A DNA stretch of 64,000 nucleotides from Prolixibacter bellariivorans ATCC BAA-1284 (GCF_000621705.1 NZ_KK211332.1:536323-600322); one strand, 5' to 3'. Positions 26,143-34,030 are shown, counted from the first letter of the stretch. Program-made: numbers and translations. Notes: generated by a model not told the origin, from the sequence alone.

Positions 26143-27390
26143 ATGATTTCATTTGAAAAACATACACTTCCCAATGGCCTCAAAGTCATTGTTCATCAGG
26201 ATAAAGTAACACCATTTGCGGCCGTTAATGTGGCATATAATGTGGGTTCCAAGCATGAAAACCCCGACAGGACCGGATTCGCGCACTTGTTCGAGCACCT
26301 CACTTTCGGCGGAAGCCGGCATGTACCCGACTTCGATACACCGGTACAGCAGGCAGGAGGTTCGAACAACGCCTTTACTACAGTCGATCTCACTAATTAC
26401 TATATCACTCTTCCGGCGCAAAATATCGAAACAGCCATGTGGATTGAGTCGGACCGTATACTGGAACCGGCCTTTACAAACGAAATACTGAGTAGGGAGA
26501 AAAAAGTGGTCATCGAAGAGTTCAACCAGCGTTACCTCAACCAGCCATACGGCGATGTATGGCATTTGATTCGTGACCTGGCCTATAAGGTGCATCCTTA
26601 CCGCTGGCCAACCATTGGCAGCACGCCCGACCATGTTGCTCAGGCGACCCTGGACGAGGTGAAGCAATTCTTTTACAATCACTACGCCCCCAACAACGCG
26701 GTGCTGGTTCTTTCCGGGAATATTGTTCCCGATAACGCTTTCCGACTGGCCGAAAAATGGTTCAGCGAAGTTCCCTTCCGGGAATTGAAAAATCCTCCAA
26801 GACAACCTGAGCCAGAGCAGACAGAAAACAGAGAACTGACAGTGGAGCGTGATGTTCCGATGGATGCATTCTACATCGGGTGGCATATGGGAGCCCGCGA
26901 TGCCGACGACTTTTTTGCCGCCGATTTGCTTTCTGATATTCTTTCGAACGGAAAATCTTCCCGATTCCAGCAAAGGTTAGTGAAGGAGAAAAAACTTTTC
27001 AACGAACTGGATGCTTTCCTTTCGGGAGAAAATGATCCCGGCCTTTTCACGGTAGTGGGCAGAGTGAATCCGGGAATTGGTTTTGACAAGGCCAAAAAGG
27101 CCGTGCTCGATGAAATACAAAAAACGGTTCAGGAAAAACCGCTGGACTATGAGTTGGAGAAAGTGAAAAACAAAGTGGAAGCACATCTGCTCTATCACGA
27201 AGTCGGATATCTCGACAATGCCATCCAGCTGGCCAATTACGAACTATTGGGCGATGCTGCTCAAATCAACGAACAGGTAGAGCACTACCGTAAAGTAACA
27301 CCGGATGATATCCTTCGCGTTGCCGGAAAAATCTTCCGCGAAGGAAACATGAATACCCTGAACTACTTATCGAAGAAAGACGGAAAATGA
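26143..27390 (+). CDS. M16-family zinc peptidase (active subunit)
   Basis: A 415-residue member of the pitrilysin/processing-peptidase family. The inverted zinc motif HxxEH is intact at residues 48-52 (AHLFEHLTF), and the distal Glu lies in VVIEEFNQRYL, about 75 residues on. No signal peptide is evident, so it may be cytosolic, or periplasmic by a route I cannot see. Its stop overlaps the start of a second M16 gene by 4 bp, the usual arrangement of a catalytic and a non-catalytic partner forming a heterodimer. Confidence 0.92.
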   Translation: MISFEKHTLPNGLKVIVHQDKVTPFAAVNVAYNVGSKHENPDRTGFAHLFEHLTFGGSRHVPDFDTPVQQAGGSNNAFTTVDLTNYYITLPAQNIETAMWIESDRILEPAFTNEILSREKKVVIEEFNQRYLNQPYGDVWHLIRDLAYKVHPYRWPTIGSTPDHVAQATLDEVKQFFYNHYAPNNAVLVLSGNIVPDNAFRLAEKWFSEVPFRELKNPPRQPEPEQTENRELTVERDVPMDAFYIGWHMGARDADDFFAADLLSDILSNGKSSRFQQRLVKEKKLFNELDAFLSGENDPGLFTVVGRVNPGIGFDKAKKAVLDEIQKTVQEKPLDYELEKVKNKVEAHLLYHEVGYLDNAIQLANYELLGDAAQINEQVEHYRKVTPDDILRVAGKIFREGNMNTLNYLSKKDGK

Positions 27391-28670
27391 TAAACCCCAA
27401 TAGAAATCAACAACCGGACATTTCTCCGGTAGGCAAAATAAACTTCCTGGAACCGGAAAAACATCAGCTGAGCAACGGTTCATCAGTTTACCTGATGCAT
27501 GGCGGTGAGCAGGAGATTGTGAAACTCGATTTTTTATTCCGCGCCGGCAGCTGGTACGATAAACGCAAGCTTGATAGCGTAATGGCAGCATCGATGCTGC
27601 ACGAAGGTACTACTTCACGAACCGCTGCGCAGTTAGCAGACACGTTCGATTTTTACGGAGCACAATTTAGTGCCAGTCCGTATTACGATAACAGCTACGT
27701 TTCGTTTCTCAGCCTGAAAAAGCACTTACCAACGCTCCTTCCGGTTGTGGCCGATATTTTCAGAGATTCGGTTTTTCCGGAAAATGAATTTGAAATTCTG
27801 CGGCAAAAACGGAAACAAAAAGCACTGGTCGACTCGAAAACCGTTAGCATAACCGCTCAACGCACTTTTCTGCGCAAGATTATGGGAAATCAACATCCGT
27901 ATGCACCAATCAATTCATTCGATTTGTACGATAAGGTCACCCGCGATCATGCTCACGAGTTCTACCGGAATCACTACACCTCGGAACGAATGAATATCAT
28001 TGCTTCAGGACTTGTGGACAATGAGACATTGGCTATTCTGGAAGAATCGTTTGGTACACCATGGGGAGGTTCAACAGATTATGCCCCCGACATAAGCCAC
28101 TTACAACTTCCGGCTCCCGAAAAGGTCGACATCCATAAAAAGGGAGCTTCGCAAAATGCCATTGCCATTGGCCGGTTGATGCCCACACGGAATCATCCGG
28201 ATTATCCTGCGTTAAAAGTACTGATTACCTTGCTTGGTGGCTTTTATGGCTCGCGCCTGATGAAGAATCTCCGGGAAGACAAAGGCTACACATATTCGGT
28301 GCATTCTTCGTCTATTCCCTTTTTACATCAGGGCATTTTTCTGACGTTCTCGGAAGTGGGAACGGAAGTTTCCGCGGATGCGGTAAAACAGATTTACCAC
28401 GAAATGGAACGGTTGCAAAATGAACTGGTTCCGGAAGATGAACTGGAGATGGTCCGCAGTTATATGATGGGTCGTGTTTTGCGCGAATTCGATGGCCCAT
28501 TTGCCATGTCGCAAAGCTTTGAAACCATTTTTGAGTTTGGATTAACTTACGGATACTACGAACGGCTTATCAAAACCATCCGGAATATCACGCCAACAGA
28601 AATTCAGGATTTGGCTCAGCAATATTTATCGCCCGATTCGATGACGCAAGTAGTTGCCGGAAACGTATAG
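27387..28670 (+). CDS. M16-family peptidase-like partner (degenerate zinc site)
   Basis: A 427-residue paralogue of the preceding gene, overlapping it by 4 bp. The position of the zinc motif reads AASMLHEGTT, so HxxEH is lost and the subunit should be inactive. The C-terminal half keeps the family's substrate-binding block (GGFYGSRLMKNLREDKGYTYSVHSS in pieces GSRLMKNLRE and KGYTYSVHSS), where Arg and Tyr contact the substrate backbone. This is known for M16B heterodimers, where the inactive subunit supplies Arg/Tyr and the active one supplies zinc. Confidence 0.92.
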   Translation: MINPNRNQQPDISPVGKINFLEPEKHQLSNGSSVYLMHGGEQEIVKLDFLFRAGSWYDKRKLDSVMAASMLHEGTTSRTAAQLADTFDFYGAQFSASPYYDNSYVSFLSLKKHLPTLLPVVADIFRDSVFPENEFEILRQKRKQKALVDSKTVSITAQRTFLRKIMGNQHPYAPINSFDLYDKVTRDHAHEFYRNHYTSERMNIIASGLVDNETLAILEESFGTPWGGSTDYAPDISHLQLPAPEKVDIHKKGASQNAIAIGRLMPTRNHPDYPALKVLITLLGGFYGSRLMKNLREDKGYTYSVHSSSIPFLHQGIFLTFSEVGTEVSADAVKQIYHEMERLQNELVPEDELEMVRSYMMGRVLREFDGPFAMSQSFETIFEFGLTYGYYERLIKTIRNITPTEIQDLAQQYLSPDSMTQVVAGNV

Positions 28671-28683
28671 ACGTTCAATAAGA

Positions 28684-28902
28684 GAGGCAACTCAAATAGC
28701 AGATAAAATCCCCGTAGCAGCAGGTGCCCGCCCTGTAGCAACGCATCGTTGCCATGTAGCAATGCACAAGTGCTCTGTAGAAACGCACCGTTGCCATGTA
28801 GCAATGCACGGTTACCCTGTAGCAGGCCATGCCACGCGAGAAGCAACACAAAACGGACCCGTAGCAAGCCATGCACAACGAGAAGCAACGCATGACCTGA
28901 TA
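28684..28902 (+). repeat. 21-bp tandem repeat (nine units plus one offset unit)
   Basis: The motif GTAGCA (or GAAGCA, GTAGAA) recurs at 28714, 28735, 28756, 28777, 28798, 28819, 28840, 28861 and 28882, exactly every 21 bp, and a tenth related unit (GAGGCAACTCAA) sits at 28684. A unit is typically GTAGCAACGCATCGTTGCCAT. Because 21 is seven codons, an open frame on the plus strand (28654-29043) encodes degenerate heptads such as VATHRCH, VAMHKCS and VAGHATR, rich in His and Cys. It begins right at the stop of the M16 gene. I cannot tell whether this is translated; it may be only a non-coding minisatellite. Confidence 0.8.
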
Positions 28903-28930
28903 CGGTTTATGAATACTGCTGAAGTAATAC

Positions 28931-28978
28931 AAAAAACAGGATATACAGCCGGGGTACCCATGTCTGTATATCCTGTTT
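28931..28978 (-). terminator. Terminator hairpin with perfect 15-bp stem
   Basis: AAACAGGATATACAG (28934-28948) and its exact complement (28964-28978) enclose a 15-nt loop. On the minus strand the stem is followed by six T, so it ends the glycosyltransferase transcript; it may also stop transcription from the M16 side. Confidence 0.75.
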
Positions 28979-29002
28979 CGGATTATAAAAAGATTAATCC
29001 GG

Positions 29003-29971
29003 TTACGATTCTTTCCCTTCTATATCGGTTTTTGTTTCGATGAGATACACATTTCGTTCGCTGGCGCTACGGGAAATCAGTTCGCCCAAAAAGCCGGCCA
29101 GGAAAAGTTGCGTTCCCATAAGCATGAACGAAAGCGCCAGGTAGAAATACGGACTCTCAGTCACTTTGGCCGCGTGTATGCCATTGGCCACACAATACAG
29201 CTTGTAACCGCCCAACCATAACGATGCCAGGAAACCGATGACAAACATAAACGTTCCCATCGTTCCGAACAGGTGCATCGGTCGTTTCCCAAAGCGGGAA
29301 ATGAAATAAATGGACATCAAATCGAGGTAGCCGTAAATGAAGCGGCTCAAACCAAATTTGGTTTTGCCATACTTCCGGGCACGGTGTTGAACCACCTTCT
29401 CTCCTATCTGTGTAAAACCAGCCTGTTTGGCAATGTAGGGAATGTAGCGGTGCATTTCACCGTATACTTCGATACTCTTCACCACCTTGCTGCGATACGC
29501 TTTCAAACCACAGTTAAAATCGTGCAATTTGATGCCGGTTACTTTGCTGGCAGTAAAATTGTAGAGTTTGCTCGGTAGTGTTTTGGAAATCGGATCGTAT
29601 CGTTTCTTCTTCCAACCCGAAACCAAATCGTATCCGCCTTCAACAACCATGCGGTACAGTTCCGGGATTTCATCGGGACTGTCCTGTAAATCGGCATCCA
29701 TGGTAATCACCACATCTCCTCTCACTTCTTCGAAAGCAGTGTGTAGCGCGGCCGATTTTCCGTAATTGCGACGAAAACGAACGCCGCGGGCGTGTTCATC
29801 TTCCCGGGCTTTTTCCTCAATCCATTTCCACGAGCCATCGTTACTGCCATCATCCACATACACTACTTCGAATGAAAAACCATGCTCATTCATCACCCTT
29901 GTGATCCACGCGTGCAGTTCGGGCAGCGACTCTTCCTCATTAAATAAAGGGACTACAACCGATATATCCAT
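29003..29971 (-). CDS. GT2-family glycosyltransferase (DPM1/GtrB/ArnC-like)
   Basis: A 322-residue membrane-associated glycosyltransferase. The GT-A domain covers about residues 1-225: VVVPLFNEEESLPEL, VYVDDGSNDGS, and the metal-binding DADLQDSPDEIPEL (DxD-like). Two membrane helices follow in the C-terminal part (FGTMGTFMFVIGFLASLWL and YFYLALSFMLMGTQLFLAGFL). Such enzymes transfer a sugar from a nucleotide donor to polyprenyl phosphate. A DUF4199 gene lies 20 bp upstream on the same strand, a pairing often seen in this phylum. Confidence 0.93.
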   Translation of the reverse strand: MDISVVVPLFNEEESLPELHAWITRVMNEHGFSFEVVYVDDGSNDGSWKWIEEKAREDEHARGVRFRRNYGKSAALHTAFEEVRGDVVITMDADLQDSPDEIPELYRMVVEGGYDLVSGWKKKRYDPISKTLPSKLYNFTASKVTGIKLHDFNCGLKAYRSKVVKSIEVYGEMHRYIPYIAKQAGFTQIGEKVVQHRARKYGKTKFGLSRFIYGYLDLMSIYFISRFGKRPMHLFGTMGTFMFVIGFLASLWLGGYKLYCVANGIHAAKVTESPYFYLALSFMLMGTQLFLAGFLGELISRSASERNVYLIETKTDIEGKES

Positions 29972-29991
29972 CTGGCAAAAGCTCTTTCTTT

Positions 29992-30543
29992 TTAATTCTG
30001 TTCTTCCTCGTCCACTACTTCACCGAAAGGTTCTTCGGGATTTCGTTTAAAGAAAATTCCAAGAATCAAAGAAAAGATAAATCCGAATAAGGTCAAAGTA
30101 AAGACTTGCGAAACACCCATGATGGCCGGTGTCATCATCTTCTTAGCCATTTGCATGATGGTTTCCACCTGATCTTCCGACATGCCATGTTCCAAATAGG
30201 TTTGCTCGGTATAGATATACAGCTTATCAATCAATCCCGTATCGATAAATTTATACAGGATGAAAATAAAAAATCCAAACAGGATTGATGCAAAAAACGA
30301 TTGCGCAGTTCCCAGTCCCAAGGCTCTGCCGTAAGGCATTCCATCAGTCCCGTTCTTCTCACGGAACAGGTACATACCCCAGCCGATTCCACCGAAAAGC
30401 AATGCATACACAATATATGACGCTACCTTGGAAAACGGATTTCCGGTTACGTAGAATATTACCTGCGTCAGAATGAGCGCTAGTCCTAAATACAACCCAT
30501 AGGACATGGCTGAACTAAATACCGATTTACTTTGATTTTCCAT
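29992..30543 (-). CDS. DUF4199-family membrane protein
   Basis: A 183-residue protein with four hydrophobic helices (about residues 12-32, 38-60, 74-98 and 140-170) and the composition of DUF4199, a Bacteroidota family of unknown function usually encoded next to a polyprenyl-phosphate glycosyltransferase, as here. The C terminus is acidic (EEPFGEVVDEEEQN). I use the ATG at 30543; another at 30549 is possible. It probably acts with the glycosyltransferase, which is inference from co-location only. Confidence 0.8.
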   Translation of the reverse strand: MENQSKSVFSSAMSYGLYLGLALILTQVIFYVTGNPFSKVASYIVYALLFGGIGWGMYLFREKNGTDGMPYGRALGLGTAQSFFASILFGFFIFILYKFIDTGLIDKLYIYTEQTYLEHGMSEDQVETIMQMAKKMMTPAIMGVSQVFTLTLFGFIFSLILGIFFKRNPEEPFGEVVDEEEQN

Positions 30544-30570
30544 GATCATGATTTTTCAATAAACATAAAA

Positions 30571-30578
30571 CAAAGATA
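30571..30578 (-). promoter_or_regulatory. Putative -7 box of DUF4199-GT2
   Basis: The minus strand reads TATCTTTG, a full TAnnTTTG match about 28 nt upstream of the DUF4199 start; no clear -33 TTG. Confidence 0.4.
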
Positions 30579-30707
30579 CCCTTTTTGCGCGAACGGGACT
30601 CCATTCAGCAAAAAGTTGCATTAAAAAAAAAAAACAGATACCGGACTGAAAATAAAATCCTTATTCTGTGCAGCGAAAAAAAAACATCCCCAATCCCCCC
30701 ATTTTGT

Positions 30708-30737
30708 TTGGTACGAATGCTTTTTTTTCTACTTTTG
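30708..30737 (+). promoter_or_regulatory. Strong consensus promoter of the SRP RNA
   Basis: TTG (30708-30710), exactly 19 bp, then TACTTTTG (30730-30737). This is the full Bacteroidota primary-sigma consensus; the SRP RNA begins about 6 nt later, which sets the start-point distance used for other promoters here. Confidence 0.8.
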
Positions 30738-30742
30738 CCGCC

Positions 30743-30839
30743 GGGTAAGTCCTACGCGACTAGCTCCTGCTGAATTCCCCCAGGGTCGGAAGGCAGCAAG
30801 GGTAGGCGGTTGTAGCAGTGCGACGTAGATCGCTTACCC
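30743..30839 (+). ncRNA. ffs: Signal recognition particle RNA (4.5S, small bacterial type)
   Basis: About 97 nt. The 5' GGGTAAG pairs with 3' CTTACCC, and the apical part contains the Ffh-binding core GGTCGGAAGGCAGCAAGGGTA. It forms the targeting particle with Ffh. A consensus promoter lies directly upstream and a tRNA cluster follows by 4 bp. Confidence 0.93.
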
Positions 30840-30843
30840 ACTT

Positions 30844-30917
30844 GCCGGATTAGCTCAGTTGGCCAGAGCACGTGATTTGTAATCTCGGGGTCGTCAGTTC
30901 GAATCTGACATCCGGCT
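30844..30917 (+). tRNA. tRNA-Thr (anticodon TGT)
   Basis: A 74-nt cloverleaf: acceptor GCCGGAT/ATCCGGC, D stem GCTC/GAGC, anticodon loop TTTGTAA, T arm GTCAG-TTCGAAT-CTGAC. CCA is not encoded. The anticodon stem CGTGA/TCTCG carries a T-T mismatch at its third pair. It follows ffs by only 4 bp, so the two may share one primary transcript. Confidence 0.9.
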
Positions 30918-30942
30918 CAAAAAAGTTCTTTATACGATTGTT

Positions 30943-31025
30943 GGGGAGATACCAAAGTGGCCAACTGGGGCAGACTGTAAATCTGCTGGCTTATGCCTTC
31001 GTAGGTTCGAATCCTGCTCTCCCCA
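30943..31025 (+). tRNA. tRNA-Tyr (anticodon GTA), copy 1
   Basis: An 83-nt type II tRNA with a long variable arm; acceptor GGGGAGA/TCTCCCC and anticodon loop CTGTAAA. It is identical to a second copy at 31221. Confidence 0.94.
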
Positions 31026-31076
31026 CACAGATGATGTTTCGAAGTCGACAATGATTCATCATGATGTGCATAACGT

Positions 31077-31112
31077 AAGCCTATTTTCGAAGCGAAAGTA
31101 AGGCTTTTTTTT
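31077..31112 (+). terminator. Terminator after tRNA-Tyr copy 1
   Basis: AAGCCT pairs with AGGCTT with inner pairing TTTCG/CGAAA, followed by a run of T. It separates the ffs-Thr-Tyr unit from the second tRNA unit. Confidence 0.7.
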
Positions 31113-31146
31113 ACGCCCTATTTGTGGCATTATGTTCTTAATTTTT

Positions 31147-31176
31147 TTGTCGGTAACATTTTATTTATTTGCTTTG
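31147..31176 (+). promoter_or_regulatory. Putative promoter of the second tRNA unit
   Basis: TTG (31147-31149), 19 bp, then TTGCTTTG (31169-31176), one mismatch to TAnnTTTG, about 45 nt upstream of tRNA-Tyr copy 2. Confidence 0.4.
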
Positions 31177-31220
31177 CATTCCCATAAAAACGGGACATAG
31201 CGGATAATTAAAACATCAAC

Positions 31221-31303
31221 GGGGAGATACCAAAGTGGCCAACTGGGGCAGACTGTAAATCTGCTGGCTTATGCCTTCGTAGGTTCGAATCCTGCTCTCC
31301 CCA
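31221..31303 (+). tRNA. tRNA-Tyr (anticodon GTA), copy 2
   Basis: Base-for-base identical to copy 1 across 83 nt, while both flanks differ. It begins a separate unit with tRNA-Gly and tRNA-Thr(GGT). Confidence 0.94.
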
Positions 31304-31430
31304 CCGAAGCTCAGCAAATGAATGCTGAACGTTCTTTTACTGGTTGTTTTTCCGGAAAGTTGAAAAAAGGAAGTTTTCTCAACTGATTTCACCCGCTACA
31401 GGCTTTTATCGCCTGGTAAAATATGTATCT

Positions 31431-31503
31431 GCGGGAGTAGCTCAGCTGATAGAGCATCAGCCTTCCAAGCTGAGGGTCGCGGGTTTGAATCCCGTCTCCC
31501 GCT
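31431..31503 (+). tRNA. tRNA-Gly (anticodon TCC)
   Basis: A 73-nt cloverleaf: acceptor GCGGGAG/CTCCCGC, anticodon stem CAGCC or CAGC around loop CTTCCAA. CCA is not encoded. It lies 6 bp before tRNA-Thr(GGT). Confidence 0.94.
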
Positions 31504-31509
31504 CAATTC

Positions 31510-31581
31510 GCCGATGTAGCTCAGGGGTAGAGCGCTTCCTTGGTAAGGAAGAGGTCACGAGTTCAATTCTCGTCATCGGCT
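31510..31581 (+). tRNA. tRNA-Thr (anticodon GGT)
   Basis: A 72-nt cloverleaf: acceptor GCCGATG/CATCGGC, anticodon stem CTTCC/GGAAG with loop TTGGTAA. In many Bacteroidota the Tyr-Gly-Thr run is followed by tuf; here a terminator follows instead. Confidence 0.94.
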
Positions 31582-31585
31582 CACG

Positions 31586-31617
31586 AAAGCCTGGTTCAAC
31601 CGACCGGGCTTTTTTCG
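31586..31617. terminator. Terminator after tRNA-Thr(GGT), probably bidirectional
   Basis: AAAGCCTGGT pairs with ACCGGGCTTT (one G-U) across a short loop, then TTTTTT. It also lies just past the stop of the convergent unknown gene. Confidence 0.75.
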
Positions 31618-31618
31618 T

Positions 31619-32197
31619 TTATACCATCTCCATCAATCTCCCGATTCCCCTGTCCCGAACAATGCGTTTCACCGGCGACAAACCAAGCAGCGACGAACGA
31701 ATCTCATTTACGAATGAGACATTAAACCAGTTTTCCGGTTGCTCAGCACCTTTTATTTTTACCGCAATTACGGTGCGTAGTGTAGAACCGCGTACCCGGA
31801 AAGTAAGCTCGCTGTATTTTGCCGGATGAAAATGAATGTAGCGGTCTGTATCTCGTCCTTCCATGAATATCCATTTCGAGTCATCGGGAAGTAGCAAAAA
31901 ACGATATCTCTTCGCATTGTTCAACCATTCCCGGTAGGATGACAAGTTGAAAGCTCTTTCCTCCAAGAGCCTGGATGAAACTGTATCCAATAGTTCCTGC
32001 ACTGATAACGTCCCCGAATAAATATCGGTCATGGGAGCACCAATTCCCGAAAGGATTTCCTCTAATTCCTTATCTTCCTGTTTATGGTCAGTTGCGTCAG
32101 TAATGAACTGCCGAATGCAGCCCAGATGATGCTTCAGTGGATTGTAAATAAAGGGCGACGGAACGTCAAAATAATTATGTACTTTTAAACTTCCCAT
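31619..32197 (-). CDS. Uncharacterised protein
   Basis: I do not recognise this family. It is about 192 residues from the ATG at 32197 (MGSLKVHNYFD); the longer frame begins only with TTG. There is no signal peptide or membrane helix. The sequence is mixed alpha/beta, with basic and aromatic stretches such as KRYRFLLLPDDSKWIFMEG and YSELTFRVRGSTLRTVIAVK. It is divergent from a class IV aminotransferase, with start codons only 20 bp apart, so the two promoters must overlap each other's genes. Function unknown. Confidence 0.7.
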   Translation of the reverse strand: MGSLKVHNYFDVPSPFIYNPLKHHLGCIRQFITDATDHKQEDKELEEILSGIGAPMTDIYSGTLSVQELLDTVSSRLLEERAFNLSSYREWLNNAKRYRFLLLPDDSKWIFMEGRDTDRYIHFHPAKYSELTFRVRGSTLRTVIAVKIKGAEQPENWFNVSFVNEIRSSLLGLSPVKRIVRDRGIGRLMEMV

Positions 32198-32216
32198 TTC
32201 AATAAATGTACGCAAT

Positions 32217-33011
32217 ATGGCGCAAATGCGATCGGAGGATCATCCCATGTCATCCAACTTTCCGGTGGAGCTTTACGAAGTAATTCGAGTTATCCGGAAA
32301 GTTCCGCTTTTTCTGGAGGAACACCTGAACCGGTTATATCAATCGGCCCGGTTGGCCGAAGTACATCACTTGCCCGGCCCGGTCGCACTGGAGGAAAAGC
32401 TGATTTCGTTTTTGCGTAATAGCGATGTTTCGGAAGGAAATATCCGGCTATCGTTAACCGTTAGTTCGGAAGAGGATGTACCCGAACCAGCGCTGGCATT
32501 TATTCCGCACCGTTATCCGGAAGACCGGAACTTTGCCGAAGGTGTTCGGCTAAGAACACTGATGGCTCAGCGTGAGTTGCCTAACGCGAAAATCTACCGC
32601 CCGGTATTGCGCCAACGAACCGATGAAATTATTGCGCATGGGAAGTATTATGAAGTATTGCTGGTCAATCACGAAGGTTACATCACCGAAGGAAGTCGCT
32701 CCAACATATTTTTCGTCAAAGGAAATCGCTTGTACACTCCTCCTACAATGCAAGTGTTGCCGGGCGTCACCCGGAAAGTCATTCTTCGTTTATGCATCGA
32801 AAACGACATCCTGATAAGTGAAGAACCGATTAAATTGTCGGAGCTGGATACGTTCGATGCGGTATTTATTTCGGGAACATCCGTTAAGGTTTTGCCCGTT
32901 TCACATATCGATCATCACGAATTTGACAATGGGAATATGCTCGTCAGAAGAATTGGACGCCTGTACGACGAACAGATTGAATCCTACATCCGAAATAAAA
33001 TTATGCCTTAA
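32217..33011 (+). CDS. Class IV PLP-dependent aminotransferase / aminodeoxychorismate lyase-like
   Basis: A 264-residue PLP enzyme of fold type IV. The likely PLP lysine is in ELPNAKIYRPVL (about residue 125), and the cofactor phosphate region is HEGYITEGSRSNIFF followed by PPTMQVLPGVTRK. The family includes branched-chain aminotransferases, D-amino acid transaminases and 4-amino-4-deoxychorismate lyases; the short length favours the last two. ATGs at 32217, 32226 and 32247 are all possible starts. Close divergent neighbour of an unknown gene. Confidence 0.85.
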   Translation: MAQMRSEDHPMSSNFPVELYEVIRVIRKVPLFLEEHLNRLYQSARLAEVHHLPGPVALEEKLISFLRNSDVSEGNIRLSLTVSSEEDVPEPALAFIPHRYPEDRNFAEGVRLRTLMAQRELPNAKIYRPVLRQRTDEIIAHGKYYEVLLVNHEGYITEGSRSNIFFVKGNRLYTPPTMQVLPGVTRKVILRLCIENDILISEEPIKLSELDTFDAVFISGTSVKVLPVSHIDHHEFDNGNMLVRRIGRLYDEQIESYIRNKIMP

Positions 33012-33031
33012 TTCTTTGGGCGATACGCCTC

Positions 33032-33064
33032 AAAAAAAAGGTCCGCCTGCATTAGACGAACCTT
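33032..33064 (-). terminator. Terminator of the unknown helical gene
   Basis: On the minus strand AAGGTTCGTC pairs with GGCGGACCTT, with wobbles, and is followed by eight T. Confidence 0.65.
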
Positions 33065-33086
33065 ATGTTTGATTACTACTTATTCT

Positions 33087-33743
33087 TTAATTCATTGCAA
33101 TAGGAATACCCAGTATTTCAAGTGTCTGGGGTTCTCCTTCAAAAGCAATCCGGTTGATTTCGACGAACCGGTCGTACCAGTTCTCCAGGTCGCGAATTTT
33201 TTTCTCCAAATCCACCACCTCTTTTATTTCGGAACCTTTTTGCTTTCGGTATTCCCGGAAAACCTGTCGCATAATATCAATTAAATGACGTGCCTGTATT
33301 AATTCACTTTCCGGCACATTAACTTTCAGCATGGCCTCTTTTATTGATTCGTTTTCCATCAAAGAGCCGTAAAAAACGTCAGCCTGAGAAAGCCATTTCT
33401 CGTAATCGGGATGTTCCGGATAAGTATGTCTCCAGATCCCTTTTGCTTCTGCATCTTCCATTTCCTGCACTAGCTGACGGTGCCGGTTATAGAAGCTTTC
33501 AAAATCGGTTTTTACTGTTTTAAATGATTCAAGTAACAAACGTTCTTTCCCGTCATAATTATCCGGCAAACGATTCAACCGGATAACTTCTTCCAGAAGA
33601 TTACGTGCTGAATGCACCGCACCAAAATCGTAACCATAATTTGCCAACCGTGTCATGATTTCGGGTTCGCTCAGGATGCGGTAAATAGAATTCTCAATTC
33701 TGGCCAGCGTCGTAGCCATTCTTTTGTCTCGATTTGTAATCAT
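33087..33743 (-). CDS. Uncharacterised helical protein (paralogue of 10060-10734)
   Basis: A 218-residue, charged, nearly all-helical protein with no signal or membrane segment. I do not recognise a named family. The C-terminal AFEGEPQTLEILGIP pattern matches the end of the protein at 10060-10734, and both have an N-terminal helical bundle and a central tract with conserved aromatic and Arg residues. The middle (RHTYPEHPDYEKWLSQ) is Pro/aromatic-rich. It stands alone, convergent with the aminotransferase and bounded by terminators. Confidence 0.7.
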   Translation of the reverse strand: MITNRDKRMATTLARIENSIYRILSEPEIMTRLANYGYDFGAVHSARNLLEEVIRLNRLPDNYDGKERLLLESFKTVKTDFESFYNRHRQLVQEMEDAEAKGIWRHTYPEHPDYEKWLSQADVFYGSLMENESIKEAMLKVNVPESELIQARHLIDIMRQVFREYRKQKGSEIKEVVDLEKKIRDLENWYDRFVEINRIAFEGEPQTLEILGIPIAMN

Positions 33744-33968
33744 AATGGGAAGTTTTTTGGGGATGGATAATTAAACTTCAATGCATTCAAGTTACACAAT
33801 ATATCATACGTACTATTTCATTCTGTTAAGCACTTAACAATTGTTTCAATTTTTTTACATCCGATGAGTATTCCCGTTGCTTAGCCTATTCGAACGTGCT
33901 ATTCAATTGAATCAAAATTCACTTTGCTCTCGTTTCCATTCATACTGGAAAGGCCACAAAAGGATACA
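33744..33968. other. Gap upstream of the helical gene
   Basis: AT-rich sequence between this gene and the NIPSNAP terminator. I see no further gene, RNA or clear consensus promoter in it. Confidence 0.5.
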
Positions 33969-33971
33969 AAA

Positions 33972-34003
33972 AAAGAGGAAGTTTTTTGTACCTCCCCTTT
34001 GTA
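33972..34003 (-). terminator. Terminator of the NIPSNAP gene
   Basis: On the minus strand AAAGGGGAGG pairs with CTTCCTCTTT (two wobbles) followed by a T tract. Confidence 0.6.
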
Positions 34004-34030
34004 TTTTTATTCTATCCGAATCTGTCATTC

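Noticed and set aside
26149-26973. 274-codon minus-strand frame opposite the M16 peptidase
   Set aside because: Antisense shadow of an intact zinc peptidase gene with no domain features of its own.
27387-28670. Pseudogene call for the second M16 gene (no HxxEH)
   Set aside because: Loss of the zinc motif is normal for the partner subunit of M16B pairs and the frame is otherwise intact.
28684-28902. CRISPR array
   Set aside because: The units are contiguous 21-bp tandem repeats that differ from each other, with no unique spacers and no cas genes nearby.
33087-33743. Toxin-antitoxin or defence role for the unknown helical proteins
   Set aside because: No partner gene, nuclease motif or defence neighbours; the call would be guesswork.
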